Assembly: GCA_947473045.1 (NCBI GenBank)
Contig: CANJCO010000027.1
Span: 1-62,851, forward strand
DNA: 62,851 nt
Direction of reading: 5' to 3'
From: Myxococcales bacterium
GTDB taxonomy: Bacteria; Myxococcota_A; Polyangia; Polyangiales; Polyangiaceae
The position numbers were made by a program, and so were the translations under genes. Every line of letters begins with the position of its first letter. Position 1 is the stretch's first letter. Shown in pieces: positions 1 to 9,028 of this stretch. Below the pieces are notes generated by a model that saw only the letters and a list, made by a program, of their open reading frames with translations, searched no databases and had not been told where the DNA came from.

Positions 1-190
1 CGCGGACGCATCGGCGGCGGCGCGGCGGACGGCGCGCGCGGACGCATCGGCGGCGGCGCGGCGGACGGCGCGCGCGGACGCATCGGCGGCGGCGCGGCGC
101 CTTGCATCGACGGCGCCCGCGGGCGCATCGGCGGCGGCGCGGCGGACGGCGCGCGCGGGCGCATCGGCGGCGGCGCGGCGGGCGGCCCGC
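1..190. repeat. 36-nt tandem repeat (about five units) inside coding sequence
   Basis: Units of 36 nt beginning CGCGGACGCATCGGCGG recur at 1, 37 and 73, with a 9-nt insertion in the third unit, then at about 118 and 154 with a G-for-A change. The period is a multiple of three and keeps the minus-strand frame, encoding the 12-residue proline-rich unit. The array continues to the window edge, so its full length is unknown. Confidence 0.85.
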
Positions 191-299
191 GAAACTCGCG
201 CGGGGCCGGCAACCGCGATGGCGCCGGCGGTTCGTACATGTCGGTCAGCCCCGCGCGGACTACGGTCGCCTCATCATCATCGTCGAACGGCGAGGTCAT
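1..299 (-). CDS. Proline-rich 12-residue-repeat protein, N-terminal part (runs off left edge)
   Basis: The reading frame opens with ATG at 299 and stays open to the window edge (99 codons), so the C-terminus is missing. The start overlaps the TGA of the upstream kinase as ATGA, which suggests translational coupling. The N-terminus is acidic (MTSPFDDDDEATVVRAG), a style common in myxobacterial proteins that accompany Ser/Thr kinases. After about 45 residues it becomes a repeat of the 12-residue unit APSAAPPPMRPR, with one variant unit near codons 63-66. The repeat is basic and proline-rich, probably an extended linker. It may be a kinase substrate or partner, but this is inferred only from coupling. 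No catalytic domain is visible in the part present. Confidence 0.7.
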   Translation of the reverse strand, partial: MTSPFDDDDEATVVRAGLTDMYEPPAPSRLPAPREFRGPPAAPPPMRPRAPSAAPPPMRPRAPSMQGAAPPPMRPRAPSAAPPPMRPRAPSAAPPPMRP

Positions 300-1573
300 G
301 CGCGACCTCCCACGTAGGAGGTTTGCGCTTCTGTGGAGCCGCTCTTGAGCTCCCACGCGAGCATCATCACGCGCCCCCACACGGCGATCGCGAGCAGCGT
401 CGCGATCGTGAGCGCAGGCCACACCCATTTGGGTGTGATCACGATCGGCGGCATCGTGCGCGATGGCTCTTCGGGAAGATCGGCGCCGCCGAGAAAAGCA
501 ACGCCGCCCGCAGCCTCGGGCGGGATCGTGGCCATGCGCGGCCGCCCCTGCGCCGACGCCGGGACCTCGCCCGCGGACGCCTGTTCGATCGCTGCGCGGA
601 TCTTTCCGCGACGCGACGCAGAGCGCGCACCGAGAAACGCGGCCATGCACTGCCCGACGTCGTCCATCGACGTGGGCGAAGTGGCGCACGTCTCGAGCGC
701 GCGCTCGAGCTCGAGCGCCGTCTGAAAGCGCCGCGCAGGCTCCGGATCGAGCGCCTTCATGAGCACGTCGGAGATCAGCGGAGCGACGTTCGAGGGGCGC
801 CGGGGCGCCTGCGCGGAGCCGATCTTCATCAGGCGCTGCGCGTCATTGGCGCCGTCGTGCACGACCTCTCCCGTGAGCACGTGATAGAGCACCGCGCCGA
901 GGGCATACGTATCGGTGCGTCGGTCGACGCGCGAATGCGAGATCACCTGCTCGGGTGCGGCGTAGTCGAGTTTGCCTTTGACGAGCCCCGTTTGCGTAGC
1001 CTCCGCGATTCGCCCTTTGGCCTTGGCGATGCCGAAGTCGATCACCTTCGCGACGCCCGACTCAGTGACCATGATGTTCTGCGGGGAGACATCCCTGTGC
1101 ACCACGCGCAGGAGCGCTCCGGTCTCGTCGCGCAGCTCGTGCGCAGCGTGAAGTCCGCCCGCCGCCTGCGCGCAAATCCGGAGCATGACGTCTACCGGCA
1201 TCGGCGCCCCTGCGCTCGAAATGGCGTCCGCTAGGCGGCTCCACGTGTCGCCTTGAATCCACTCGAAGACCATGAACGGCAGGCCTTCGTGCTCGCCCAT
1301 GTCTTCGATCGTGGCGACGTTGACGTGGCGCACCTGAGCCACGATGCGCGCCTCGTCGAGGAACATGTCGCGAAAACCTGCGTCTTCCGCGAACTCGGGC
1401 AGCATCGTCTTCACCGCGAAGAGCTTGGCAAAGCCGTGGGTGCCCTGCACGCGCGCCAGCCACACCGACGCCATGCCCCCCTTGGCCCATTCGGTCAGCA
1501 GCTCGTAGCGATCGCCGAGGCGCAGACCGGGCCGCAAGCGGGATTGAGCAGAGGGGTGACGCGGGCGGTTCAT
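296..1573 (-). CDS. Membrane-anchored Ser/Thr protein kinase
   Basis: Hanks-type protein kinase of 425 aa. The Gly-rich loop region lies at residues 24-40 (EWAKGGMASVW), the ATP-binding Lys at 55 (FAVKTML), the catalytic loop HRDVSPQN at 159-166, the metal-binding DFG at 179-181, and an APE-type motif (YAAPEQ) follows. A single hydrophobic segment near residues 384-405 suggests a C-terminal membrane anchor with a short tail outside. The ATG at 1573 is preferred over an in-frame start at 1633 because the extra 20 residues are basic and non-conserved and would leave only 38 bp to the divergent neighbour. It is translationally coupled to the proline-repeat gene downstream. The substrate is unknown. 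Confidence 0.9.
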   Translation of the reverse strand: MNRPRHPSAQSRLRPGLRLGDRYELLTEWAKGGMASVWLARVQGTHGFAKLFAVKTMLPEFAEDAGFRDMFLDEARIVAQVRHVNVATIEDMGEHEGLPFMVFEWIQGDTWSRLADAISSAGAPMPVDVMLRICAQAAGGLHAAHELRDETGALLRVVHRDVSPQNIMVTESGVAKVIDFGIAKAKGRIAEATQTGLVKGKLDYAAPEQVISHSRVDRRTDTYALGAVLYHVLTGEVVHDGANDAQRLMKIGSAQAPRRPSNVAPLISDVLMKALDPEPARRFQTALELERALETCATSPTSMDDVGQCMAAFLGARSASRRGKIRAAIEQASAGEVPASAQGRPRMATIPPEAAGGVAFLGGADLPEEPSRTMPPIVITPKWVWPALTIATLLAIAVWGRVMMLAWELKSGSTEAQTSYVGGRA

Positions 1574-1671
1574 CTGGCGCTTTCGGCGAGCACGATACAA
1601 CTGTAGGATAACAGGCTCACGCGACAACGACACGCGACAACGACACGCCGCAGCGCGTCGCCGAGGAACCC

Positions 1672-3465
1672 ATGGGCCAACGTACCAAGTTTATGGAAAT
1701 GCCGACGCAGCTCATCATGAACGCGATGAGCGGCGAGCGGCGCTGGAAGCGTATCGCGGTGCTGTCGATTCTGGGCATGATCGTGGCGGGCGGCGTCGGC
1801 GGGGCCTCGATGTACGTGCTCGGCCAGAACGAGCTCGCGTTGCTGCACAAGAACTGGTCGCAGGCCCAGGCCTGCATGCTCGGCGCGCCGCTGGCACAGG
1901 GCGAGGTTCCGGGCGCGCGCGTTCGGCTGCTGCAGATGGCGACAGTGTCGATCGATCCTGCAAAGCGCGCTGTCGAAAACGGCAAGTCGTGGCCGGGCTC
2001 GTGCATCGGACCGGTCAACGAGCTCGCGCAGCACGGGATTTCCGCCGAGGCCGGCGGAGACGACCTCGCGAAGGCAGCCAAAAACCTGGGCAAAATCCTC
2101 GTCGCAGAGGACGCGTCGGTCGACCTCCGCAAGCCCGTAGAAGAGCTCTGGAAGGCGGCCGGCGCGGCCAATCTGAAGGACGCGCCGTCGAGCCCGGGCT
2201 TCACGACTCCCAAGCCTCCGCCCCTGATGTTCGCCTCCGTCAGCGCGCTGCCGAAGCTGCTGGGCGCCGACGGACTCTCCAACGCCGTGCTCAGGGCGGA
2301 GCCCAGCGCGTCGCGGGCCGTGCGCTTTCTCGTCGACGACAAGGGCATTCCGAGCGGTCCTGTGGTGTGTACCGCGGGCGACAGCGACGCTCTGGCGTGC
2401 GCGCGCGTGTCAGGCGATGCGGCCGGCAAGAGCCCTGGCCTGCGCCTTCTGGGGTCGAGCGATCCCTCGTTTCCGGCTTTCGTTTTTGCCGGTGATCGCG
2501 GCAGCCTCGGCATCTACCGCGGTGCCGGAAAGTCGCTGCTCGCCGATGCCACCACCTATGGAGCCACCGTCGACGACGGCGGTCACGGCACGCTGCTGGT
2601 TCGCCGCAAAGACACGCAGGACTTCGCGATCGTTCATCAGGCCGCGGCCGGATCGGACGTCACCGAGGCGGGCGGTCTGTCCAGCAAGATGCTCGACAAC
2701 CTCAACGACGCGAGCCTGGCGTTCGGCTACGTCGTCTATCGCACCGTGGGCTCGGGGGCGCTCCCGCCGCACTTGATGGCCCGTCCGCTCGCGGACGCAA
2801 ACGCGGCCGCCGTCGATGTCGGAGAGCTCGCCGATCGCGCCGCGCCTCCGAAAGATCAGGCCCGTTACACGTCGTGCAGGAGCGGCGGCACGATCGCGGT
2901 TCGCTTCCGCGCCGCGCGCACTGATTTCGTCGCGCTCAATATTGGCGGGAGCTGGTCTCCGCCGGTCGCCGTTCCCGATGCGGGCCGCGACGGCGCCCTT
3001 TCATGCCGCGACGGCGAGGCCATGATCGTGCAGCTCACGCACAGCGAAGGCAACGATCGCGACCACGCGACCATCGACGCGTTCCGTTGCACGCCCGGCG
3101 CGTGCGCCGCCGCGGGACACCTGAGCATCTTCGACCTCGTGCACGGCTCCAAGCTCGGACTCCCCGAAAACCGCGAAAACGCGACGGTTGCCGCCATCGA
3201 CGGCAAGCTGCTCGTGGCCTGGAACGCGGGCGCTTCCGGGGGGCTTCGTGCCCGCTTCGCCGCGCCCGACAAGCTCGTCGCGGCCGAGGACGTACTGCTC
3301 GCCGACGAGATCGATCCCGCGTCGGGCCAGAGCGCGGTGCTCGACCTCAAGGCCATGTCGGCGGGCCGCGTGGGGGTTCTCCTCGTTCACACGGCGACCG
3401 GCGTGCGCGCCTTGCGCGTCGACAGCGACGGGCACTTCTCGCCAATGACCTCCGTGTTCCAGTAG
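1672..3465 (+). CDS. Single-pass membrane-anchored protein of unknown function
   Basis: A 597-aa protein I do not recognise. A basic N-terminus (GERRWKR) is followed by one transmembrane segment at about residues 27-50, leaving a large domain that is probably outside the cytoplasmic membrane. That domain has several Cys residues (TSCRSGG, ALSCRDGE, FRCTPGACAAAGH) and alternating beta-like stretches, possibly a propeller-like fold, but no motif I can name. It is divergent from the Ser/Thr kinase, with about 100 bp between starts, so the two may share a control region. A link in function is only a guess. Confidence 0.75.
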   Translation: MGQRTKFMEMPTQLIMNAMSGERRWKRIAVLSILGMIVAGGVGGASMYVLGQNELALLHKNWSQAQACMLGAPLAQGEVPGARVRLLQMATVSIDPAKRAVENGKSWPGSCIGPVNELAQHGISAEAGGDDLAKAAKNLGKILVAEDASVDLRKPVEELWKAAGAANLKDAPSSPGFTTPKPPPLMFASVSALPKLLGADGLSNAVLRAEPSASRAVRFLVDDKGIPSGPVVCTAGDSDALACARVSGDAAGKSPGLRLLGSSDPSFPAFVFAGDRGSLGIYRGAGKSLLADATTYGATVDDGGHGTLLVRRKDTQDFAIVHQAAAGSDVTEAGGLSSKMLDNLNDASLAFGYVVYRTVGSGALPPHLMARPLADANAAAVDVGELADRAAPPKDQARYTSCRSGGTIAVRFRAARTDFVALNIGGSWSPPVAVPDAGRDGALSCRDGEAMIVQLTHSEGNDRDHATIDAFRCTPGACAAAGHLSIFDLVHGSKLGLPENRENATVAAIDGKLLVAWNAGASGGLRARFAAPDKLVAAEDVLLADEIDPASGQSAVLDLKAMSAGRVGVLLVHTATGVRALRVDSDGHFSPMTSVFQ

Positions 3466-3505
3466 CTTCGGGCGCCGCTCAGCCCGCGGCAACGCGCGCC
3501 GGCGC

Positions 3506-4909
3506 TCAAGCTTTTCGCGACATCACGACTGGCAGGTGCGGGTCACGATAGAACGCTGCCTGGGGCGCCTCGGCCTCGATGTGGCGATGCGCGCCGCCGA
3601 TGCTCACTGTGACGCCGGGGAACGCACTGCCTAGCACCACGACCTCACCTGCGTGCTCAGCGAGCGCCCGTTGCACGATGTCGAGGCGGTCGATGGCGAG
3701 CGCCGCCCGGAGCTCCCGAATTTCGTCGCGCCGGATGACCACCTCGCGGGCGAACGAGCGGAGATCGTCGGCGAAGACGTCTTCGATGTCTTCGAGGGTC
3801 ACGCTCGCGCCTACTTTCGCCTCGAGATCGGCCAGCTCGCTCCGCAAGATGCGGTCGTCGGAGTCGATGACGTCGAGATCGGGCATTTTCAGATGCACCC
3901 CGACGCGCGTTTCGATCGACGCCGCCGAGCCAAGCTGCCGCGCCTCGATACCTTGCGAGGCGTGAGCGACGCCGCCTACGATCTTCCCCGTCTTGCCGAT
4001 GGCGACGATGCGGCCCCCCGACTGAAGGGTGCACCCCATCGCGCCGCCTGGCTGCACGATGATGTCGCCCGAAGCCTGAATCGTGGCGTTCTGCGCGTAG
4101 CCGATACGCACGCCGCCGCCGGCGCGAATGAGCCCCTTGCCGTGATGAACGACGCCGCCGCGAATCGTCACGTTGCCGCCGGCTTCGATGGTCGCGTCTT
4201 CGACCATGCCGTCGACTGTCACGTGCGTATCGGCGTGAACGGTAAAGCCCGACAGCACCGAGCCTTTGATGTGCACGGCGTTCTTGCTGTAGACGTTGCC
4301 TACCGCGAAGTTCACGTCGCCCTTGACGACGGCGACTTCGCTGACGGTCACCACGCCGCCCGCCACGACGAGCACGCCGTCGGCAGTGGGGGTAAACAGG
4401 GCGCCGTCGCTCGATACGGTGACGTTGGCGCCTGCGCGCAGCGCCGAGTCCGCGCCCTTCTGCGCGGGCAGTATTTTGCCGTGTACATCGACGCCGGCAA
4501 CGCCGGCGGTCGCCGGAACCACCTCGCACACCGGCTCCCCCGCAGACGCGGGAATGATCGTATTGCGTTCATGAAAGTCGACGTAGCCGTCATGAAGAAC
4601 CTCGCCCGCCACTTTCTCGATGGGGACGAGAAACGACAGCTTGGCGTCCCGGCCGCGCACCGGGGCGATGCCGCGCGCGACGACGACGCGAGCGAGGGGC
4701 TCATGCGACGCGGACACTTTGGCGATCGCTGCGTCGATGCTCTCGACGTCGATGCCCTGAACAATCTTTTGGGAGGCGAGTCGCTCGAGGACTTCTTCGC
4801 GGGTCACGCTGGCAAGCCCGTGCTCACTCACCATGACATTGAGCCAGACGGTCAGGGTGTCGGGAGATACCTCGAGGGTGTGGGCTGGACCGAGCGAACG
4901 AAGGGCCAC
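3506..4909 (-). CDS. DUF342/FapA-like polymer-forming cytoplasmic protein
   Basis: 467 aa. The central region (about residues 165-330) shows the regular short beta repeats of the FapA/DUF342 family, with phrases such as VVKGDVNFAVGNV, IKGSVLSGFTV, IEAGGNVTIRGGV and KIVGGVAHASQGIEA, expected to form a right-handed beta-helix. A charged, probably helical region (about 340-420) follows. Family members have been linked to polar flagellar placement in Vibrio and to bactofilin-like assemblies, but the role here is unknown. The start is GTG. It ends 40 bp from the end of the facing gene. The hairpin element lies in its upstream region. Confidence 0.8.
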   Translation of the reverse strand: MALRSLGPAHTLEVSPDTLTVWLNVMVSEHGLASVTREEVLERLASQKIVQGIDVESIDAAIAKVSASHEPLARVVVARGIAPVRGRDAKLSFLVPIEKVAGEVLHDGYVDFHERNTIIPASAGEPVCEVVPATAGVAGVDVHGKILPAQKGADSALRAGANVTVSSDGALFTPTADGVLVVAGGVVTVSEVAVVKGDVNFAVGNVYSKNAVHIKGSVLSGFTVHADTHVTVDGMVEDATIEAGGNVTIRGGVVHHGKGLIRAGGGVRIGYAQNATIQASGDIIVQPGGAMGCTLQSGGRIVAIGKTGKIVGGVAHASQGIEARQLGSAASIETRVGVHLKMPDLDVIDSDDRILRSELADLEAKVGASVTLEDIEDVFADDLRSFAREVVIRRDEIRELRAALAIDRLDIVQRALAEHAGEVVVLGSAFPGVTVSIGGAHRHIEAEAPQAAFYRDPHLPVVMSRKA

Positions 4910-5287
4910 TACACGTCCCCAGAGCAGAGACCGGCCACCTCACGTGCGCCCGCCGCAGTGAGGCTCATCGCGACGCAGCCCCGGCAATACCATGGAAGCA
5001 AAACACCCATCTTGACCCCTGGCAGGCCGTTGAAGCAGCGGCCTGCGAGCCTTTCATCTCGGGGAGGCATGCACCTCCCCGCCGCGAAAAACGCGGTTTT
5101 TCGGGGGCCCCACCCCACGCAATTGGCTTCGCCAATTCCGATCAGGGTGTTTTTCAAACACCCTGCGCGTGTGCACATACCATGACTGAGCCGTGGGCAC
5201 GGCATTTTGGGTAATCGCGGAGACGAATTGAGTGCACAGTGCAATCTTTGCACGCCGCAAACAATGCGCCATGAGTAGTGTGCTCGC
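4910..5287. other. Divergent intergenic region holding hairpin-element copy A
   Basis: This 378-bp region lies between the leftward DUF342-like gene and the rightward methylase gene. Its middle is the full hairpin element (5022-5165). The remaining 120 bp next to the methylase start is less GC-rich and probably carries its promoter, but I cannot assign -35/-10 boxes with confidence. A six-codon frame (ATG at 5271) ends in an ATGA overlap with the methylase start and could be a leader or chance. Confidence 0.6.
5022..5165 (+). repeat. Hairpin element, full copy A
   Basis: About 144 bp containing, in order: hairpin 1 (GCAGGCCG / CGGCCTGC, 5022-5046), hairpin 2 (CGGGGAGG / CCTCCCCG, 5060-5081), hairpin 3 (CGAAAAAC / GTTTTTCG, 5085-5103), a GGGGCCCCACCCC stretch, hairpin 4 (AATTGGC / GCCAATT, 5121-5137) and hairpin 5 (CAGGGTGTTT / AAACACCCTG, 5143-5165). 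Copies B (same orientation) and C (inverted) have the same order and nearly the same bases. The CTAG ends seen in B and C are not preserved here (CTGG on the left, GCGC on the right). It contains no conserved ORF. Confidence 0.9.
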
Positions 5288-7207
5288 ATGAGTCGCAAGC
5301 GATCGCCGGCCGAGCTCCAGCAGGCGGGTATCGCCGAGGCGTCGCGGCAGGCTGCGCTGGCGCTGGCCGCGGACAGCACATTCGAGGCCGGCGGCATCGA
5401 CCCCAACGACGCAGTCGTGGCCCTGCTCGTAGCCGTGGCTGCGCTGTCGTTGGCGCATGCCCGGCGGCGAGCCGAGGGCGCGACGCTCGGCGCGCTCGAG
5501 TCTGCCCCGTCGTGGAACGGCGTCGTCGAAGCGATGCACGAAGCAAGCGCCCGGCTCGGCGGGAGGCTCTACGGCCTCGCTGCCCGCGGCGCCGAGGCAC
5601 TTAATGGCTCCGACGCGGCGGCGGGGCGGCTGCTCGCGCGCCTCGGGCCGAGCGCGTGGCGGGACGTTCAGGGCGAGCGCGTAGGCACGGTGTACGAGGC
5701 TCTGTCGACGCTTCGAATCGGCGCTACCTCCAGCGGCGCCCTCTTCGCAGAGGCATCGACTGCGCGACTGCGCTCCGGCTCCCACTACACGCCGCGCGCG
5801 CTCGCCGATGACGTGGCACATCGCACGCTCGCTCCCCTCGCCGCCGCGGCGCAAGTCGCGGAGCTGCGGGTGTGCGATCCAGCGGTCGGCGGCGGCGCTT
5901 TTTTGCTGGCGGCGTGCCGCGCCCTCGCCACGCTCTCGGGGGGCGGGTCCGACGCGCTTCGGCACATCGCCGAGACCTGCGTGCGGGGCGTCGATCGCGA
6001 TCCCTTCGCCGTCGACGTGGCCCGCGAGGCCATTTGGATCGAGACCGGGGCGCGCCTCGCGCCTCACGCCCTGCTCGTGGGAGACGCGCTGATCGATGAG
6101 TCGCTTGGGTGGTCGGCTGCGTTTCCCGACGTCTTTGGCAGGCCGGGAAAATCAGGCTTCGATGCCATCGTCGGTAACCCTCCGTGGATCTCCTATTCCG
6201 GGCGCGCGGCCCAGCCGCTTGAGCCTGCACGTCGACGGCTGCTCGCGGACCGGTTTCGCGCCTTTGCCGGCTTTCGAAACTTGCAGGGCCTGTTCATCGA
6301 GCGCTGCTCCGCGCTGCTCGCTCCTGGCGGGCGCATGGGACTGCTCGTGCCGAGCTCGATGTCGGAACAGGCCGGCTACGCTCCCTCGCGCGCCGCGCAC
6401 GACGGCGCCTGCGCATGTGATGTGGACCTCCCGGATTTCGGTGACTCGTTCGAGGGGGTCGTGCAGCCGTGCATGGCGCTGATCTCGACCCGGCGCGATG
6501 CGCCCATCACCGCGACGGCCCAGCCGTGGCCGGTCGCGCGACCGGATCTCGACGAATGCGCGCGGGCGATCCTGCGGAAGCTCGACAGGGCGCCGCTGCC
6601 GCCTCACCTGTTTGGCGAGCGCGGTCTGCAGTCGTCGGGCTCAGACGTTCTGCACCTCGCAGCGGCGCCCGACGCGCAGCACGCTGTGCCGATCCGCGCC
6701 GGCTCCGATATTCAGGCGTTTTGCAGGCGCGATCCTTCCCGCCACGCGAGCGGACCGTGGTTCGGCAAGCGCCTGCGCGACGCGCAGCAGTTTGCCGAGG
6801 TAAAGTTGCTCATTCGGCAGACCGCGCGCGTTCCAACGGCCTGCCTGTCCGACGGCGCCGCGTTCCGGAACTCGATCCTCGCCGGCTTCGAAGACGCCAC
6901 GCACCCGGCAGCAGCCATGGTCGCGTATCTCAATTCGTCGCCGCTGCGATTTGTGCACTATACACGCAATCGCGACGCCCGTCAGGGACTCCCGCAAGTG
7001 AAGATCGGGCACCTGCGCGCCCTGCCCGACCTTCCGAACCATGAACTGACGGCGGCTCTGCAGCTGATCGGCGCCGCGATTTCCGAGACCAACCTGGGAC
7101 TCGGCGCCAGCGACAGCGCATCGATCGACCGGCTCGTCGCCGACGCGTTCGGACTCGGCGAAGCCGAGCGCGCGCACATCGCAGCGTGGGCTGCGGCGCT
7201 GCGATGA
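5288..7207 (+). CDS. Eco57I-type N6-adenine DNA methyltransferase (orphan)
   Basis: 639 aa. It has the SGSHYTP motif (residues 164-170) typical of Eco57I/TaqI-like enzymes, SAM-binding motif I DPAVGGGAF (197-205) and catalytic motif IV NPPW (297-300), so it should methylate adenine in a specific DNA target. The C-terminal half (about 440-600), with phrases such as KLLIRQTARVPTA and YLNSSPLRF, looks like the TaqI-type target-recognition region. I see no PD-(D/E)XK nuclease motif in the first 160 residues and no restriction gene beside it, so it is called an orphan. The ATG at 5288 is chosen. It converges with the MutS-like gene 10 bp away. Confidence 0.85.
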   Translation: MSRKRSPAELQQAGIAEASRQAALALAADSTFEAGGIDPNDAVVALLVAVAALSLAHARRRAEGATLGALESAPSWNGVVEAMHEASARLGGRLYGLAARGAEALNGSDAAAGRLLARLGPSAWRDVQGERVGTVYEALSTLRIGATSSGALFAEASTARLRSGSHYTPRALADDVAHRTLAPLAAAAQVAELRVCDPAVGGGAFLLAACRALATLSGGGSDALRHIAETCVRGVDRDPFAVDVAREAIWIETGARLAPHALLVGDALIDESLGWSAAFPDVFGRPGKSGFDAIVGNPPWISYSGRAAQPLEPARRRLLADRFRAFAGFRNLQGLFIERCSALLAPGGRMGLLVPSSMSEQAGYAPSRAAHDGACACDVDLPDFGDSFEGVVQPCMALISTRRDAPITATAQPWPVARPDLDECARAILRKLDRAPLPPHLFGERGLQSSGSDVLHLAAAPDAQHAVPIRAGSDIQAFCRRDPSRHASGPWFGKRLRDAQQFAEVKLLIRQTARVPTACLSDGAAFRNSILAGFEDATHPAAAMVAYLNSSPLRFVHYTRNRDARQGLPQVKIGHLRALPDLPNHELTAALQLIGAAISETNLGLGASDSASIDRLVADAFGLGEAERAHIAAWAAALR

Positions 7208-7217
7208 GCGGGCCGCG

Positions 7218-9017
7218 TCAGACCTCGCCGATGTCGAGACCGACGATTGTCATCAAGCGAAGCGCGTTGGAGCTCTGCACCACGCCGGGGCGCAGGGAGT
7301 AGTCGAACGTCATGACGTCGGCCGCGATCTGCTCCTGAAAGTGAACGTTGCGCACCTGCCTGGGGAGCTCGTCCTCGAGATCGGACAGACCCAGATCGTG
7401 CGTCGACACAGCCCCCAGCCCGCCGCGCTCGAGCAGGCTTCGGACGATCGCCCGGGCTCCGATGAGCCGCTCACGCGAGTTGGTGCCGTGGAGAATTTCG
7501 TCGAGCAGGAAGAACACGCCCGGCCCAGGCTTCGCGAGATCGAGCACGAGCTTGAGCTTCTTCAGCTCTGCGTAAAAGTGGGAGGTGCTGTCGGCCAGCG
7601 AGTCGGAGACGCGCATGCTTGTAGCCACGCGGAGCATGCCCAGCTTCAGGCTCGCGGCGCACGTCGGAGCGCCCGCCAGCGCGAGCACGGCGTTGGCGCC
7701 CATCGCGCGCATCAGCGTCGACTTGCCGCTCATGTTCGAGCCGGTCACGACGAGCGCGTGCCCCGCGGCCGGGAGCGTTACGTCGTTGGGAACGCGCTTG
7801 CTTGCGGCGATGAGCGGGTGCGCGAGCGCGGTCGCGGCGAAACAGGGCGCGCTTGATATCTCGGGCCAGCAGAGCCCTGGATCTTCGAACGCAACGCAGC
7901 CAAAGCTGGCCAGCGCCTCGAGCTCGCCGAGGGCGGTGAGCCATCCGCGCACACCGGATGCGTTGCGGACGCGCCACGACTCGAGCGCGAGCACCGCGCG
8001 CGGCTCGAAGCCGAAAATCGGCGCCACGAGCAGCCGAAAGACCTCGTTGCCGAGGGCGTCGGCGAAGCCGAGAATCGTAGAGAGGCTGCGCATTTCGCGC
8101 GTGGCCGGCAGCCCGTCGCTGCGCAGCCGCGCCCGAATCGACGCCAGCATGGGCGCCTTCATTTCAGCTTGTTCGATCAGCTCGAACAGCTCCGCATAGG
8201 CAGCGAGGCTGCTTTCGTTCGACGACACCATCGACAGCACGGGGGCAGTGCGACCGCGGAGCACGAGCGCCACCGCGACCGACAGCGCGTACGGAATGGC
8301 ACATACGGTGGCAGACAGCCCGAAGTGCGGGCCTAGCGCTGGCGGCAGGGCGACGACGAGCGGAAGAACAAACGGTGCCACACGCCACCCCGCCGAGGGC
8401 ACGGGCGCCGATCCCTTGTCGATCCAATCGAGCAGCGCCCCCGGATCCTGCCCGCCTCCCAGCGTCGCTCCCAACACCGCGAGTCGCTCGCGAAAATCGG
8501 GCATCGTCGCAAGCTCGCGCGCGGCCTGCTGGCGCGCGGCGACGGTCTCGGGGTCAGCTGCGGGCGCCTTCAGCCAGGCCGCGAGCGTCTGCTCGCCGAA
8601 GCGCGTTTGAGCCACCGAAACCCGCTGAAACAAGGACGATCGACCAAAGATGTCGAGGTCGCCTGCGTAGGGATGATCGGGCTCCGCGAACGCCTCGCCG
8701 GTGCGCGAGGCGGACCAGTCACCTCCCAGTCGCGCGAGCCCGTGGTCGAAATAGGCAACCGCGGCGCGCGCGCGAATGCGACGCGTCTCAACCCTGCCGT
8801 GAAGCACGACGAGCACGACAAACGCGACCAGAGCCACGAGGGCGAGCCACCACAGCGCGTCGGGCCCGTGGGCGAACACCATCGCTCCCACCGCGACAGC
8901 GGCGACGATGACGCACACAAACCGGCTGGTGCCGATCAACCGAAAGTGCGCGTCGCTCCGCGCCAGCTCGGCCGCCCTCGCCTCGCGCCGACTGACATAC
9001 AGGGTCCGAGCATCCAT
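7218..9017 (-). CDS. Membrane-embedded MutS-like ATPase
   Basis: 599 aa. The C-terminal third is a MutS family V ATPase: Walker A TGSNMSGKST at 425-434, Walker B FFLLDEILHGTN, and a STHDLGL motif. Unlike mismatch-repair MutS, it has hydrophobic pairs at about 32-50 and 54-72 and again at 213-231 and 235-253, predicting four membrane spans, and it lacks the mismatch-recognition domain. Such short membrane MutS homologues occur in several phyla without a known role, so I do not assign mismatch repair. It lies 11 bp downstream of the M14-like gene and is probably co-transcribed with it. Confidence 0.85.
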   Translation of the reverse strand: MDARTLYVSRREARAAELARSDAHFRLIGTSRFVCVIVAAVAVGAMVFAHGPDALWWLALVALVAFVVLVVLHGRVETRRIRARAAVAYFDHGLARLGGDWSASRTGEAFAEPDHPYAGDLDIFGRSSLFQRVSVAQTRFGEQTLAAWLKAPAADPETVAARQQAARELATMPDFRERLAVLGATLGGGQDPGALLDWIDKGSAPVPSAGWRVAPFVLPLVVALPPALGPHFGLSATVCAIPYALSVAVALVLRGRTAPVLSMVSSNESSLAAYAELFELIEQAEMKAPMLASIRARLRSDGLPATREMRSLSTILGFADALGNEVFRLLVAPIFGFEPRAVLALESWRVRNASGVRGWLTALGELEALASFGCVAFEDPGLCWPEISSAPCFAATALAHPLIAASKRVPNDVTLPAAGHALVVTGSNMSGKSTLMRAMGANAVLALAGAPTCAASLKLGMLRVATSMRVSDSLADSTSHFYAELKKLKLVLDLAKPGPGVFFLLDEILHGTNSRERLIGARAIVRSLLERGGLGAVSTHDLGLSDLEDELPRQVRNVHFQEQIAADVMTFDYSLRPGVVQSSNALRLMTIVGLDIGEV

Positions 9018-9028
9018 GGCTCACGTGA

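Noticed and set aside
218-1234. Plus-strand 338-codon frame opposite the kinase gene
   Set aside because: Arg/His-rich shadow of the kinase gene, typical of high-GC antisense frames.
5232-5244. A 13-mer GTGCACAGTGCAA shared by the regions upstream of the genes at 5288 and 52218, with a near match at 30937
   Set aside because: Several hundred 13-mer matches are expected by chance in 63 kb of biased sequence, and the distances to the starts differ (44, 6 and 14 bases), so it is not a credible promoter motif.
5271-5291. Six-codon frame with ATGA overlap into the methylase start
   Set aside because: Too short to judge and no clear ribosome site; could be a leader but is equally likely chance.
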